Assembly: GCA_033557465.1 (NCBI GenBank)
Contig: CM066047.1
Coordinates: forward strand, 4,960,001-5,024,000
Length of the DNA stretch: 64,000 nucleotides
Direction of reading: 5' to 3'
Source: Ichthyophis bannanicus
Lineage: Eukaryota; Chordata; Amphibia; Gymnophiona; Ichthyophiidae
Shown here: positions 22,661-33,667 of the stretch, in pieces
Layout of the letters: every line of letters begins with the position of its first letter
Numbering within the stretch: position 1 is the first letter of the stretch
Program-made: the position numbers and the translations under genes
The notes under the pieces: model-generated
Databases searched by the model: none
What the model saw: the letters and a program-made list of their open reading frames with translations, nothing else
What the model was told of the DNA's origin: nothing

Positions 22661-23851
22661 ATGGCTGGGAAAAATCGTATTGCTAAAGCTGTTGCCCCCA
22701 TTACAGCTTCTGCCTCGGTCCAGACAGAGGTCCTAATGCCAGTTGAAGGACCGGTTCCATGTGCAGGGTGCCTGCATGCTGAAGCTCTGAGGAAACAAGT
22801 GGAGGAACTCAGAGAGGAGGTGGCGAGGCTGAGAAGCATTCAAGACAGTGAGAAGTACATTGATGAGATGCTTCTTGCAGCAACCAAGCTCTCCAGCACA
22901 GGAGAAGATGGGTGCCAACAGAATGTCGATGGTTGGACACAAGTCACCAGGGCCTGCAAAATCACCAATCCAGCTTCTCCAGCCCTTGAATTGAAGAACC
23001 ATTATGCAGCCCTGGAAGTGAAGGAGGTGAAAGCAGCCCTGGAAAGGGAAGAACCAGAGTTCAAGTACCCCAAAGTTGCAGAATCAGTGACCAGAAGGAA
23101 ACGAAGGGTAGTGGTGATTGGAGACTCGCTTCTGAGGGGTACTGAGGCATCTATCTGCCAACCAGACTTATTTATTTATTTATTATTTATTTATTACATT
23201 TGCTTATATACCGCACTATTCAGCATCAGCGCGGTTTACAATATAACAAAACTACCAAGACAACATTCTGTTTGGTTTTACAAGGAACAGGAGTAACAAC
23301 TTGGTTAACAGGGTTAAACTATATACAGAGATAGTAATTCCAACAACAGGGTTGAACTGTATACATGAGATAATAAAATGCAATGACAGGATTGAGGTGA
23401 ATACATGAAATCCATGATGTCCAGAGAGGTATGCTGTCTGCCTGGTGCCAAAATCCAAGATGTTACGGAGAGTTTGCCGAGACTCATCAAGCCCACTGAC
23501 TATTACCCAATGTTGCTAATCCATGTTGGAACAAATGATACTGCCAGGTATACCTCGGAACGTATCAAAAGTGACTTCATGGATCTGGGACAGAGGGTGA
23601 AGCAGTTAGGTGCACAGGTGGTGTTCTCTTCAATCCTCCCTGTTGAGGGTAAAGGCCAAGGCAGAGAGGCTCACATCCTGGAGATGAATGCATGGCTGCG
23701 TGGATGGTGTCATCGAGAGCGTTTTGGTTTCCTAGACCATGGGATGCTGTTCCAAGGGATGCAGAGCAGAGATGGCATCCATCTGTCCAAGAAAAGTCAA
23801 CACATCTTCGGTAGTAGACTGGCTAATCTACTGAAGAGGGCTTTAAACTAG
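22661..23851 (+). pseudogene. CR1-B ORF1 with SGNH (GDSL) esterase domain, interrupted
   Basis: CR1 ORF1 proteins carry an N-terminal coiled-coil region and a C-terminal esterase thought to act on lipids. Here the N-terminus (MAGKNRIAKAV, CAGCLHAEALRKQVEEL) leads through WTQVTRACK to the esterase. Block I reads VVVIGDSLLRG near 23,110 (nucleophile serine), block III HVGTNDTARY near 23,525, and block V DGIHLSKKSQHIFG near 23,770 with the Asp-x-x-His pair. The frame is interrupted between blocks I and III by an L2-like tail insertion of about 235 bp. Without it all blocks would be present in order. ORF2 begins about 110 bp downstream. Confidence 0.85.
23170..23404 (-). mobile_element. L2-like 3' tail insertion in CR1-B ORF1
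   Basis: Begins tatttatttatttattatt, then has the hairpin ccgc (23,211-23,214) with gcgg (23,231-23,234) and tttacaatataac, followed by a degenerate 60-bp partial repeat (aacagggttaaactatatac / aacagggttgaactgtatac). This is the complement of the common LINE/SINE 3' end. No clear target duplication. Confidence 0.75.
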
Positions 23852-24527
23852 ATTCGTTGGGGATGGGTGAAGAAAGCCCCAAGGTAAGTGAAAGCCCCCA
23901 GGTTGGTGATACATTAAATACCTTTATGGAAATGGGTAACAGGGGTAACATATGGAAAGCAGTGTGTATTAATGCCCGTAGCATGGAAATAAGATCCCTG
24001 AAGTTGAAGCTTTAGTGGGAGTGGCTGACTTGGATTTAGTGGCAGTTACAGAAACATGGTTCACAGAAAACCATGACTGGGATGTAACTATACCTGGCTA
24101 TACTTTATTCAGAAAGGACAGGGTAGGAAGAAGGGGAGGAGGAGTGGCACTATATGTAAAAACTACTATTAAATCTTTGGAATTACAGAGCTTAAAAGGG
24201 AGAGAGGAGGCATTGTGGGTTAAACTAGAAAGAGGGAAAGAGAAATCTATTTGCATTGGTGTAATATACAGACCTCCCTCACAAGAGGAAGAGGTGGACA
24301 GAGAGTTAATTGAAGACATACGCAGCATTGCTAGGAAAGGGGAATTGCTACTGATAGGAGATTTCATTATGCCAGATGTTGATTGGCACATTCCTGCTGC
24401 AGTATCATCTAGAAGTAAGGAGATCCTGGATTCTCTACAGGGAGAACTATTCAGGCAACTGGTAACAGACCCCACACGTGAAAGGGCCATACTGGACTTG
24501 GTGCTTACCAATGGTGAAAGTGTTTCT

Positions 24528-26171
24528 TCTTTTTTTTTTTTTTATAATTTTATTTATTTTGCAACCCAAATAATGAATACAATGAAAATAAGTAGTATGC
24601 CAATAACAATAAGGAAATATACATTGCAGCAAAATGAAAATACTACATCACAACCCACATCATGGAGAACACAGCGAGACCCACACACCAGGACAGTTAA
24701 TTAATGAAGGCTACAACCCCCAACTAAATCATAATAATGATAACGGGTAAGCTAGAAACAAGTTATCCCTCTCCGACCTGTAAAGAGACTAATAATGATT
24801 CGAGATGAGAAGGGTCAGAATATACATAGTTCACGCCCTGCAAGGATACCAAACATTTACATGGATAGCGAAGGAAAAAGGTCCCTCCCTCAGCCAACAC
24901 TCTCGGTTTAAGCTGGAGGAAGGATCTTCGTCGAGATTGCATATATCGAGAGACATCGGGGAAGATGGATAGCTTCTGGCCATAAAAAAGAAAATCCTTT
25001 TTGGAAAAAAAAGCCTTCATGATAGAAGTCTTATCACCAAAATTGACCAGAGTAACCACCAAAGTGGCGCGGGTGGAAATTAAAGTTTGAGAATTTTCCA
25101 GAAAATCAGTTAGATCGGGAGAAGCAGATTCCACACCCAGCGACCCACTAGTCTCCCCGGGTACTACTCGAGACGGCAAATAAAAGGAGTGATCAATCAA
25201 GAAACTATCAGCATCAGGAAGCAACAGAACCTCTTTGCAATATTGACGAAATAAAAGAACAGGTGTCAACAAACGAGTCTTCGGGAAATTTAAGACACGA
25301 ATATTTTTAGCACGAGAAACATTCTCTAACAGTTCCAACTGTTGGTACAAAAAAGCAGTGTCTTTCAGGGCGGATGCACCAGCCGACTGCAGAGAGACAA
25401 CCTGTGCATCTACCTTGTCAGCACGCTGAGAAAGATTATTAACTGTGACCTCCACAGAATGCAATCTAGTTACAACCTGCTGAGAGAACACTGCAGTTTG
25501 ATCCATAAATCGAGACAATAAGGCATTAGTCACTGAAACTTGCTTCCAAATGTCAGATAAGGTAATTTCTCCCTCATTAGGAGTCTGAGAGGAAACCAAG
25601 GCTTCATTGCCCCCGGCTGAAATAGGAAGAATAGGCAGTACCTCACAAGGAGTGGACAATGAGATAACAGGAGACCCCTCATCATCTCCAGAGGACGAAG
25701 ATACATCATCAGAAGAAGAAGTCACTTCAGAGGCCTGAGAAGATCCAGGGTTGGGCGGAGGAGTCCTAACGATGGAGCTTAGTGAGACCTCAGAGGCCAT
25801 TGAGGAGGAACCCGGATTTGCTGAAACAGGATTCGATAGAACCACCACATGCTGGTCCATAGGACCAGTGACAAGCACTGGAGTTGAAGACGCGGCAACA
25901 GGTTCTTTACCAGACTTATTCTTCTTACTTTTCCTCTTCACATGGCCCCGAGGCATTCCCACAGCGGCTAGGGCCTAGGGCCCCTAAGTGGCACCAAAGG
26001 GGCGTTCCCCCTTTGGTCACGCCCCCTTCGGGCGCACGACCGCAGGCCACGACCGCGGCCGCAAGGCAGCCAGCGATTTAAATAGGCAGCAGGAGCCAAC
26101 GAGGAGCAGGAGAAGAGACTACTGAAGCCAATCAAAGTGAAAGCAGGAAACTGCCGCCGGTCCCGGTAGAA
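24528..26171 (-). mobile_element. ORF1-only L1-like retroelement (HAL1-like), copy 1
   Basis: Flanked by a perfect 14-bp duplication gtgaaagtgtttct (24,514-24,527 and 26,172-26,185). It has an A-tail (T-run 24,530-24,542 on the plus strand) and a GC-rich 5'UTR at the right end. The duplication length, A-tail and ORF1p similarity show L1-type target-primed insertion. The single ORF covers most of the element and no endonuclease or RT follows, so it depends on another L1's ORF2p. Confidence 0.88.
24763..25956 (-). CDS. L1 ORF1p-like RNA-binding protein (HAL1-like copy 1)
   Basis: 397 codons from the ATG at 25,956 (MPRGHVKRKSKKNKSG, a basic N-terminus), with an upstream in-frame GTG ignored. 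A Ser/Pro-rich low-complexity stretch follows, then a predicted coiled coil (DIWKQVSVTNALLSRFMDQT to LYQQLELLENVSR). Next are the RRM-like start AKNIRVLNFPKT and a C-terminal domain with LVVTLVNFGDKTSIMKAF, SIFPDVSRYMQSRRR and FLQLKPRVLAEG. This domain order is that of L1 ORF1p, which trimerises and packages L1 RNA. The frame is fully open. It is a distant relative of the protein at 53,846-55,111, with the same layout and similar C-terminal blocks. Confidence 0.82.
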   Translation of the reverse strand: MPRGHVKRKSKKNKSGKEPVAASSTPVLVTGPMDQHVVVLSNPVSANPGSSSMASEVSLSSIVRTPPPNPGSSQASEVTSSSDDVSSSSGDDEGSPVISLSTPCEVLPILPISAGGNEALVSSQTPNEGEITLSDIWKQVSVTNALLSRFMDQTAVFSQQVVTRLHSVEVTVNNLSQRADKVDAQVVSLQSAGASALKDTAFLYQQLELLENVSRAKNIRVLNFPKTRLLTPVLLFRQYCKEVLLLPDADSFLIDHSFYLPSRVVPGETSGSLGVESASPDLTDFLENSQTLISTRATLVVTLVNFGDKTSIMKAFFSKKDFLFYGQKLSIFPDVSRYMQSRRRSFLQLKPRVLAEGGTFFLRYPCKCLVSLQGVNYVYSDPSHLESLLVSLQVGEG

Positions 26172-28440
26172 GTGAAAGTGTTTCTGATGTTGTAGTGGGA
26201 GATCATTTTGCATCCAGTGATCACCAGATGGTGTGGTTCAGTATTAGGACTAGGGCTGTTAGAATCCATTCCAAGGTGAGGATCTTAGACTTTAGGAAGA
26301 CTAACTTTGCGAAGATGGGCCAATACCTCATGGAGTCGTTAGTGGGATGGGAACAGCTGGGGGATGTAGAAAAGCAGTGGGCAAAACTGAAAGGGGGTAT
26401 TTTAAGGGCAACCAACCTTTTTGTTAAAATGGTAAATAAAGGCAAAAGGAAGAGGAGACCGCTATGGTTTTCGAAGGAAGTAGCTGAAAAAGTGAAGAAA
26501 AAGAGGGAGGCCTTCATGAAATACAAGAGATCACAGAGAGAGGAAGACAGGCATCTGTATTTGGAAAAACTTAGAGAAGCTAGCAAAGTAGTCAAGAAGG
26601 CAAAGATTCAAAAGGAGGAGGAAATAGCCAATGCAATAAAATGGGGGGATAAGACATTTTTCAGATATATTAGTGAGAAGAGGAAGGGCAAAAGTGGTAT
26701 TGTCAGACTCAAGGGTGTAGGGGGGGAATATGTAGAAGCTGATAAGGATAAAGCGGAATTGCTTAACAAATATTTTTGTTCTGTGTTCACAGATGAAGAA
26801 CCAGGAGCAGGACCTCAGAAAACACCCACAAATAAGAACAGAAGTGAGGGACATCTTGAACAATTTTCAGAAGACTGTGTTCGTGAGAAACTAGCTCAAC
26901 TTAAAGTAGACAAAGCAATGGGACCGGATGGGATACACCCTAGAATACTGAGGGAACTTGGGGACATTCTAACAACTCCACTGACTGACCTTCTCAATGC
27001 CTCGGAGTCGGGAGTGGTGCCAAAGGACTGGAGAGAGGCTCATGTGGTGCCTTTACACAAAAGCGGAAGTAAGGATGTGGTTGAAAACTACAGGCCGGTT
27101 AGTTTAACTTCGGTGGTGAGTAAATTATTGGAAATGCTGCTGAAAGAGAAAATAGTGAGGTTTCTGGAGTCCAGCGGACTACAGGATCCGAGGCAGCATG
27201 GATTCACCAGAGGCAGGTCTTGTCAGACAAATCTGATTGATTTCTTTGACTGGGTGACCAGGGAGTTGGACCGAGGGAGAGCTCTAGATGTGGTGTATTT
27301 AGATTTCAGTAAAGCCTTTGACACTGTTCCTCACAGGCGACTTATAAACAAACTGAGCACCCTAGGGATGGACCCTAAGGTTACTGCTTGGGTTAGAAAT
27401 TGGTTGGGTGGGAGGCGACAAAGAGTACAAGTAAATGGAGCTCACTCTGAGGAGAAGGATGTTACCAGTGGTGTGCCCCAGGGATCTGTCCTTGGTCCGA
27501 TTCTTTTTAACATCTTTGTTAGTGATATAGCGGAAGGGCTGTCGGGTAAGGTTTGCCTCTTTGCAGATGATACCAAAATCTGCAATAGAGTAGACACCCA
27601 GGAAGGTGTAGATAACATGAGGAGGGATCTAGCTAAGCTTGAAGAATGGTCTAGAATTTGGCAGCTGGGATTTAATGTTAAAAAATGTAAGGTCATGCAT
27701 TTGGGCTGCAGCAATCCAAGGGAGCAATACAGTATAGGAGGTGAAGTACTTTTGTCCACTAAAGAGCGGGACCTAGGCGTGGTTGTGTCTGATGATCTTA
27801 AAGTAGCTAAACAGGTAGAAAAGGCAACGGCAAAAGCTAGAAGGACGCTTGGGTGCATACGGAGAGGAATGGCTAGCAGAAAAAAGGAGGTGATAATGCC
27901 TCTGTATAAGTCTTTGGTGCGACCTCATTTGGAGTATGGTGTGCAATTCTGGAGACCGCACCTTCAAAAGGATGTGAACAGGATGGAGTCGGTGCAGAGG
28001 GTTGCTACTAAAATGATTAATGGGCTTCATTATAAAGCATATGAGGACAGACTTAAGGATCTTGATATGTACACCTTAGAGGAAAGGCGGGATAGAGGTG
28101 ATATGATTGAGATGTTTAAATACCTCTGTGGCATAAATGTTCAGGGAGAGAGCCTCTTTCAGTTGAAAGCAAGTTCTGCTATGAGGGGACATGGGATGAG
28201 GGTGAAGGGAGATATATTTCCGCATATCACTCCTGAATCTATCTTTACGGAAAGAGTAGTGGATCCATGGAATAGTCTCCCAGTGGAGGTGGTAGAGATG
28301 AGGACAGTAACTGAATTTAAAAAAGCATGGGACCAACACAGAGGATCTCTAAAGGTAAAAAGTGGACTGTTGTAGTTGTTATGGAAGGACAGACTAGATA
28401 GGCCATGTGATCTTTTTCTGTCATCATGTTTCTATGTTTC

Positions 28441-29412
28441 TATCATCAGTAAACAGAGCAGCCTGGGGATGGTTCCCAAGGTAGTGAACTAGATCAGAAA
28501 TTGGTTGACTGATAGATGACAGAACGTGGTGGTAAATGGGACTCATTCAGAAGAAAGGAAGGTGAGTAGTGGCATGCCCTGGGGATCGATTTTGGGACTG
28601 ATACTGTTCAATGTATTTGTGAGTGATTTATTTATTTATTTTATTTATTTCGGTGCTTTTTTATACCGCCCCTTCCAGAGATCAGGGGCGGTTTACAAGG
28701 AACTTAAACAACAATATAGCAGAACAGTGCAATATTGAATTACATTAATATTAGGGTCTTGTGATATTGCTGAAGGACTGAAAGGAAAAGTCTGCCTTTT
28801 GCAGATGACACAAAAATTTGCAAAAGAGTGGATTCTTCCGAAGGAGTGGACAACATGAGGAAAGATCTACAAAAACTGGAAGAATGGTCCAGTGCTTGGC
28901 AGCTAAGATTTAATGCAAAGAAATGCGGTCATGCACTTGGGAGGCAGAAATGCAGAGGAATTGTATGTGATAGGGTGTGACAGATTGGTGTGCATGGACC
29001 AGGGGAAGGACCTCAGAGAGAGGGTGTCTGAGGATCTCAAAGTGGCAAAACAATGTGACAAGGTAGCAGCCAAAGCCCGAAGGATGCTGGGATGCATACA
29101 GAGAGTAATAACCAGCAGAAAGGAGGAGGTATTAATGTCCCTGGTAAGGCCTCACTTGCAGTAGTGTTCAGTTCTGGAGACCATTTCTCACAAAGGAATA
29201 AAAAGACTCAAAACGGTTCAGAGGAAGGAGACCAAAATGATGTGGATCCTGGACCAGAAGACATATGAGAAGAGAGATAAGACCTAAATATATATACCCT
29301 AGAGGAGAGGAGGAATAGGGGAGATATGATACAGACCTTTAAATACTTAAAGGGTATTAATGAACAAATAAACCTTTTTGAAAGAAGGGACAATTGTAAA
29401 ACTAGAGGGCAT
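28441..29412 (+). mobile_element. CR1-B LINE 3' half, decayed
   Basis: Collinear with CR1-B RT from about 27,340 on: a damaged LSSLGMVPKV start, GTHSEERKVSSGMPWGSIL, FADDTKICKRVDSSEGV (about 28,795), a block with LEEWSSAWQLRFN, and the C-terminal LVRPHLQ. Interrupted by a tail insertion at about 28,627-28,745 and cut off at 29,412. Confidence 0.82.
28627..28745 (-). mobile_element. L2-like 3' tail insertion
   Basis: tttatttattttatttattt followed by the perfect hairpin ccgcccc (28,666-28,672) and ggggcgg (28,685-28,691) and tttacaagg. It splits the CR1-B sequence between VFVSD and the DIAEGL-like block. Severely 5'-truncated and antisense. Confidence 0.75.
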
Positions 29413-29702
29413 GTTTATGTTTATTTAAAAACTTGATATACCACCTTTAAATCTAGTTGGCAAGGTGGTTTATAATAGAAACAAATGAGAAAGTAGAAAA
29501 GAATGCCAATATCTCAGATAGCAAAGAGTCTCGGGCACATTAGGAAGGGAAGGAGAAAGGAGAAAAAGGCCATTCTCAGGGTCTAGTACATTATGTGATG
29601 GGTATATCGAAGGCTTCCTGAAACAACAATGTCTTGAGCTGGGATTTACAACTGGTGAAAGAGGGCTCTAGGGGGAAGGTTGTTTCAAAGATAGGGACAA
29701 TC
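29413..29702 (-). mobile_element. L2-like LINE 3' end
   Basis: The minus strand reads FNNLPLEPSFTSCKSQLKT and LLFQEAF, an L2-type ORF2 C-terminus, then a 3'UTR. The hairpin ccacctt (29,441-29,447) / aaggtgg (29,462-29,468) and an A/T tail lie at the left end. It sits between a CR1-B and a CR1-A piece. Confidence 0.72.
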
Positions 29703-29766
29703 TTTGGAAAAGAGACAGCTGAGGGGAGATATGATAGAGGTCTATAAATTAATGAATGGAGTGGAA

Positions 29767-29960
29767 AGCACAGTTACTTACATGTAACAGGTGATCTCTG
29801 GGAACAGCAGGAATAAGTCTTCACATATGGGTATCGTCGGTACCGACGGAGCCTGCGTGGGAACGCTCCCCAGCGTCCAGTAAGAAAGCTTTTGGGAGCA
29901 TCCCACAGCGCCTGCGCGCTGCCTTCCCGCCTTTCCCAACCGTCTCTCTCCAGTTCGAGT
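29767..29960. repeat. DIRS-2 left inverted terminal repeat
   Basis: Complementary to the right repeat, which lies in pieces at 35,938-36,026, 36,817-36,887 and 49,421-49,441. Shared blocks are gtcggtaccgacgg, the gctttt-gggagcatccc block and ctgccttcccgcc. The right end lacks the extra gatcacctgttac stretch found on the left, as in other copies. Confidence 0.85.
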
Positions 29961-30039
29961 TTTAAAGCTGAGACAAAGAGAGAGAGAGAGGAAAGGAAAG
30001 AAAGATAGAGAGATACAACTCCTAGGGGAGGTGGGTGGG

Positions 30040-30165
30040 TTGTGAAGACTTATTCCTGCTGTTCCCAGAGATCACCTGTTACAGGTAAGTAACTGTGCTA
30101 TCTCCAGGAACAAGCAGGAATGAGTCTTCACATATGGGGACTCCCTAGCTGCAGATGCCAGGGGA
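30040..30165. repeat. DIRS-2 internal complementary region
   Basis: Contains the 3' terminus (ctgttacaggtaagtaactg) joined directly to the 5' terminus (atctccaggaacaagcagga) at 30,099/30,100. This defines both element ends independently of the flanks. Confidence 0.88.
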
Positions 30166-30197
30166 GAACTCCAGGTTGTGTGTCCTTGAAAAGGACT

Positions 30198-31343
30198 CTA
30201 CCTCCTCCCATGGATCTCTGGCATCCAACCAGGGTAGGTGGGTAGGAGTTGATTAGGAATGGAACAGGTGTTTGAGAACAGCCTGACCAAACGAGGCATC
30301 CCGGCGGGAGTCCTTGTCCAAGCAATAATGGGCTGTGAAGGTATGAACTGAGGCCCAGGTGGCCGCTCGACAGATTTGGTCGATGGACACAGAATTAGGA
30401 GAGCCATTGAGGCTGCCATGGCTCTCACATTGTGAGCTGTGACATGGCCCTCCAGAGAAAGGTTTCTACTCTGGTAGGCGAAAGAAATACACTGAGCAAT
30501 CCAGTTGGACAGTGTTCTCTTAGAGACTGGAAGTCCTAAATGAGAATGATCAAAAGCAACAAAGAGTTGAGAAGACTTTCTATGTTGCTGTGTTCTTTGT
30601 AAATAAAAAGCAAGAGCTCTCTTACAATCCAAGGTATGAAGATTCCTCTCTGCACTTGATGCATGAGGTCCTGGAAAAAAGACAGGTAAATATACCTCTT
30701 GGTTCAGATGAAAAGGCGAGACCACTTTAGGCATAAAGTGTGGATTGGTCCTGAGGACTACCTTATCATGATGGAACCTTGTATAAGGTGGATTAGCCAC
30801 CAAAGCTTGCAACTCACTGATGCGGCGTGCTGAGGTGACTGTAATGAGAAAAATAACCTTCCAAGAAAGAAATTTCAAGGAGGTGGTGGCTAAAGGTTCA
30901 AAGGGTGGCTTCATGAGCTGGCCAAGAACCAAGTTTAAGTCCCATGCCACTGGAGGTGGTCTAATGGGAGGTTTAGTTAAAAGAAGGCCTCTCATGAATC
31001 TTGCTATAAGAGGATGAGAGGAAATAGGTTGTCCATTGAGAGGTTTGAGGGACGCTGCAATAGCACTCAAATGGACTCTTACTGAATTCGTTTTCAGACC
31101 TGCATGGGATAGATGCAAGAGATACTCTAGTAGAGAATTCAGAGGTACTGCAAGAGGGTTTAGACCCTTCTCTGAACACCAAATGGTAAATCTTTTCCAT
31201 TTGAAAGCATAGGAACGTCTAGTAGAAGGCTTTCTAGAGGCATGAATAACATCTCTGACTTGCTGAGAGAGATGAAAATCTTGAAGGTCTAAGCCCTCAG
31301 CAACCAAGCCCTGAGATGGAGCGACTGGGGGTTTGGGTGCCAT
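30198..31343 (-). pseudogene. DIRS-2 tyrosine recombinase (frameshifted near the end)
   Basis: Start ATG at 31,343 (MAPKPPVAPSQGL). The N-terminal DNA-binding domain reads FHLSQQVRDVIHASRKPSTR and LHLSHAGLKTNSVRVHLSA; the catalytic domain has AWDLNLVLGQLMKPPF, TSARRISELQAL (first Arg) and VTAHNVRAMAAS (HxxR). Just after it the frame slips (MALLILCPS instead of a MAHLNSVS-like run). The block with the tyrosine, intact in DIRS-3 as ATWASVHTFTAHY, is here present only in another frame. The 5' end overlaps the preceding RNase H ORF region. Confidence 0.87.
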
Positions 31344-31544
31344 AATGTTCCCTCTTCCTGGGATAGAAGGTCTGGTGCAGAGCCCAAGTCCAGGGAGGGA
31401 GCTTGAGAGAGATGCAGAAGTAGAGGGTACCACACTTGGCGTGGCCAATGTGGTGCTATGAGGATCATAGTCTCTCGATCTCTCTGAAGCTTGAATAGTG
31501 TTTTGGGAATTAGGGGAATTGGTGGAAAGGCATAAAGGAAGTCT

Positions 31545-33667
31545 TCACCCCAGTGAAGGAGGAAGGCATCCTTGGCCTGAACTCACTGACAGGGAATTCT
31601 GGAACAGAACCGGGGAAGTTTGGCATTCCACGGACTTGCAAAGAGGTCTATGTCCGGGGTTCCCCAAATTCGAAAAATCCTGGCTACTTGGTCCATGTGG
31701 AGGGACCATTCGTGTGGAAGCAGAACTCGACTGAGTCTGTCCGCCCAAGAGTTTTGAACGCCTGGAAGATATACTGCCAGAAGATGGATGTGATGCTCTC
31801 TGGCGAAGGCCCACAGTCGCAAAGCTTCGTTGCAAAGCGACAGAGAGACAGTCCCGCCCTGCTTGTTCACATAGAACATGGCTACTTGGTTGTCCGTATG
31901 TATGAGGACTGTCCTCTAGCTGAGCAGGGTATGGAACACTCAGAGCTAAGAATATTGCTCTGAGTTCCAATAGATTGATATGCAGAGAAGTCTGCTGTGG
32001 AGACCAGATGCCATGGTTGGAGAGATCTTGTAGATGAGCTCCCCAACCCCTTGGAGAAGCATCTGTTGTGAGAGTTGCTTGGGGTAGTGGTTGCTGAAAA
32101 GGGGATCCCACAAAAAAGAAGATGGCCCACTCTTCTTGAGCGATAAATAATAATTACTAAAAAAAAAAGTCGCTCACTGTTAATGAGCTAGAGAAGGGGA
32201 TCCCAGCAACAGGTTTTGAGAGGACTTCCACCACTGGAGAGACCAAAAAAGGCGACTGGAGTTTGCTATTTTGTCTGACAGGCAACCTGATGCCTGAGTC
32301 CATTGGGTGGACAAAGTCCATTGAGCTGCCCTCATGTGAAGGCGAGCATATGAAACCACATGCACGGTGGATGCCATGTGGCCTAATAGTTGTAACATCT
32401 CTCGAGCAGTTAAGTGGGACTTTAACTGAATCTGGGAGGCTAACTGCACTAGACGTAGGCAACGGGCCTGAGGAAGATAGGCCCTTGCAGTTGTGGTATC
32501 CAGCAAGGCCCCTATGAACTCCAGAGACTGAGTAGGGGTGAGATTGGATTTTGGGATGTTTATTACTAGTCCCAAATACTGAAGGATACGCATTGTGCAG
32601 GTTAGGCAAGTCTGGACCTCTGACTGGGATGGGGCTCGAATGAGCCAGTCGTCCAGATATGGGAATACGAATATTCCCAGAGTGCGGAGAAATGCAGCTA
32701 CTACTGCCATGCATTTCGTGAACACCCTTGGTGCAAAGGCCATACCGAAAGGAAGCACCCTGTATTGGTAGTGCTTTCCTTGAAAAAGGAATCAAAGGAA
32801 CCTTCTGTGTGTTGGATGGATGAGGACATGGGTGTACACATCCTTGAGATCTAGAGAACAAAGCCAGTCCTGACTCTGAAGGTATGGAAGCAGAGCCCCT
32901 AGAGAAATCATTTTGAATTTCTCCTTGACTAGAAACTTGTTCAATTCTCTGAGATCTAATATGGGTCTGTAGCCCCCTGTTTTCTTTGGGATAAGAAAAT
33001 AAGGGGAGTAGAACCCTGAGCCCTGTTGAAGAAGAGGTACTTCTTCTATTGCCCCTTGGGCAAGAAGGGTAGCAATCTCCTGACCTAGAAGGTTGAGGAG
33101 AGATATTGGAGAATTGAACTGTTTCACCATGGTGTGAGGAGGAAGGCTTAAGAAATGAAGCTTGTACCCTTCCTTTATGATGGAGAGGGTCCATTGCTCT
33201 GCTGTGATTTGCTCCCATCTGGGAGCAAAGTAAGTCAACCTTCCTGGAATGGTGAGGGGCTCTGGTTTTTCCAGAGCTAGAAAGGCTAAGTTCTCTAGTT
33301 GCAAGTCAAAGGCCCTGAGGAGGTTGAGGCTGCTGGGCTGTGGTAGGCCTGGCAGCCTTTGACTTGGCCTGTTTAGGTGGTTGCTGACGCTTTGCAGCAA
33401 CACGACCTGCAGAAGATGTCTGCCCATGAGCAGGATAATATCTTCCCTTTTTAGAAAAAGATGTCTTTTTGAACAATCTTTTCTTAACAGGGGCAGAGGT
33501 AGACTTTGAAAGTCGATCCAAAGCAGAGTTCTCAGCATCCATCTGAGTGGCCTTTGCTTGCCAATTCCTGCCAAACAGGTTTTCACCTGTACAAGGAAGG
33601 TTTCCCAACTCATCTTGGACCCAGAGTTCCAAATCAGAGGCTTGTAACCAAGCAATTCTGTGTGCAC
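31545..33667 (-). pseudogene. DIRS-2 reverse transcriptase - RNase H (frameshifted)
   Basis: RT blocks are SPYFLIPKKTGGYRPILDLR (near 32,970), LCSLDLKDVYTHVLIHPTHR, FGMAFAPRVFTKCMAVVAAF and the active site FPYLDDWLIRAP (near 32,640). They continue into the thumb (LTAREMLQLLGHMASTVHVV). RNase H begins LTTDASPRGWGAHLQ (near 32,070), then MFYVNKQGG and the IDLFASPWNAKLPRF segment (near 31,650). Frame changes occur near 32,800, at the 83-bp insertion at 32,111-32,193, and near 31,880. DIRS-3 keeps most of the same region in one frame. Confidence 0.87.
32111..32193. mobile_element. 83-bp insertion of unknown class with 12-bp duplication
   Basis: Bounded by aaggggatccca at 32,099-32,110 and 32,194-32,205. 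DIRS-3 lacks it at the equivalent position (near 43,115). It contains an internal A-run and a 7-bp stem tgagcga..tcgctca. It matches no class I know; it could be a short retrocopy of a small RNA. Confidence 0.6.

Larger units (their letters stand above)
23960..28375 (+). pseudogene. CR1-B ORF2 (endonuclease-reverse transcriptase), split by one insertion
   Basis: The endonuclease reads NARSM, a 1-2 base frameshift near 23,990, then VTETWF (24,050), VIYRPPSQEEE, IGDFIMPDVDW and DLVLTNGESVS. The L1-like insertion follows, and the same frame resumes at 26,186 (DVVVGDHFASSDHQMVW, with the SDH catalytic box). From 26,195 to 28,375 the frame is open: YISEKRKGKSG, MGPDGIHPRILRELGD, YRPVSLTSVVSKLLE, QHGFTRGRSC, YLDFSKAFDTVPH, GVPQGSVLGPILF, the active site CLFADDTKICN near 27,565, the YGVQFWRPHLQKD box and the C-terminus. 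One small frameshift and the clean insertion are the only breaks seen. Confidence 0.9.
22330..28440 (+). mobile_element. CR1-B LINE, near full-length with ORF1 and ORF2
   Basis: Most complete LINE in the window: a 5'UTR (to 22,660), ORF1 (22,661-23,851), an intergenic stretch with the ORF2 start region near 23,960, ORF2 to 28,375 and a short 3'UTR ending in repeated tttctatg. Two insertions interrupt it: an L2-like tail (about 23,170-23,404) and an ORF1-only L1 element (24,528-26,171). Apart from these the coding regions are little damaged, so the element inserted fairly recently. Confidence 0.92.

Noticed and set aside
30040..30165. Possible short tandem or CRISPR-like repeats around ctgttcccagagatcacctg
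   Set aside because: These are DIRS terminal repeats and internal complementary regions recurring once per element.
32157..33218. 353-codon open frame
   Set aside because: Shadow of the DIRS-2 RT in another frame (same composition as the DIRS-3 shadow).
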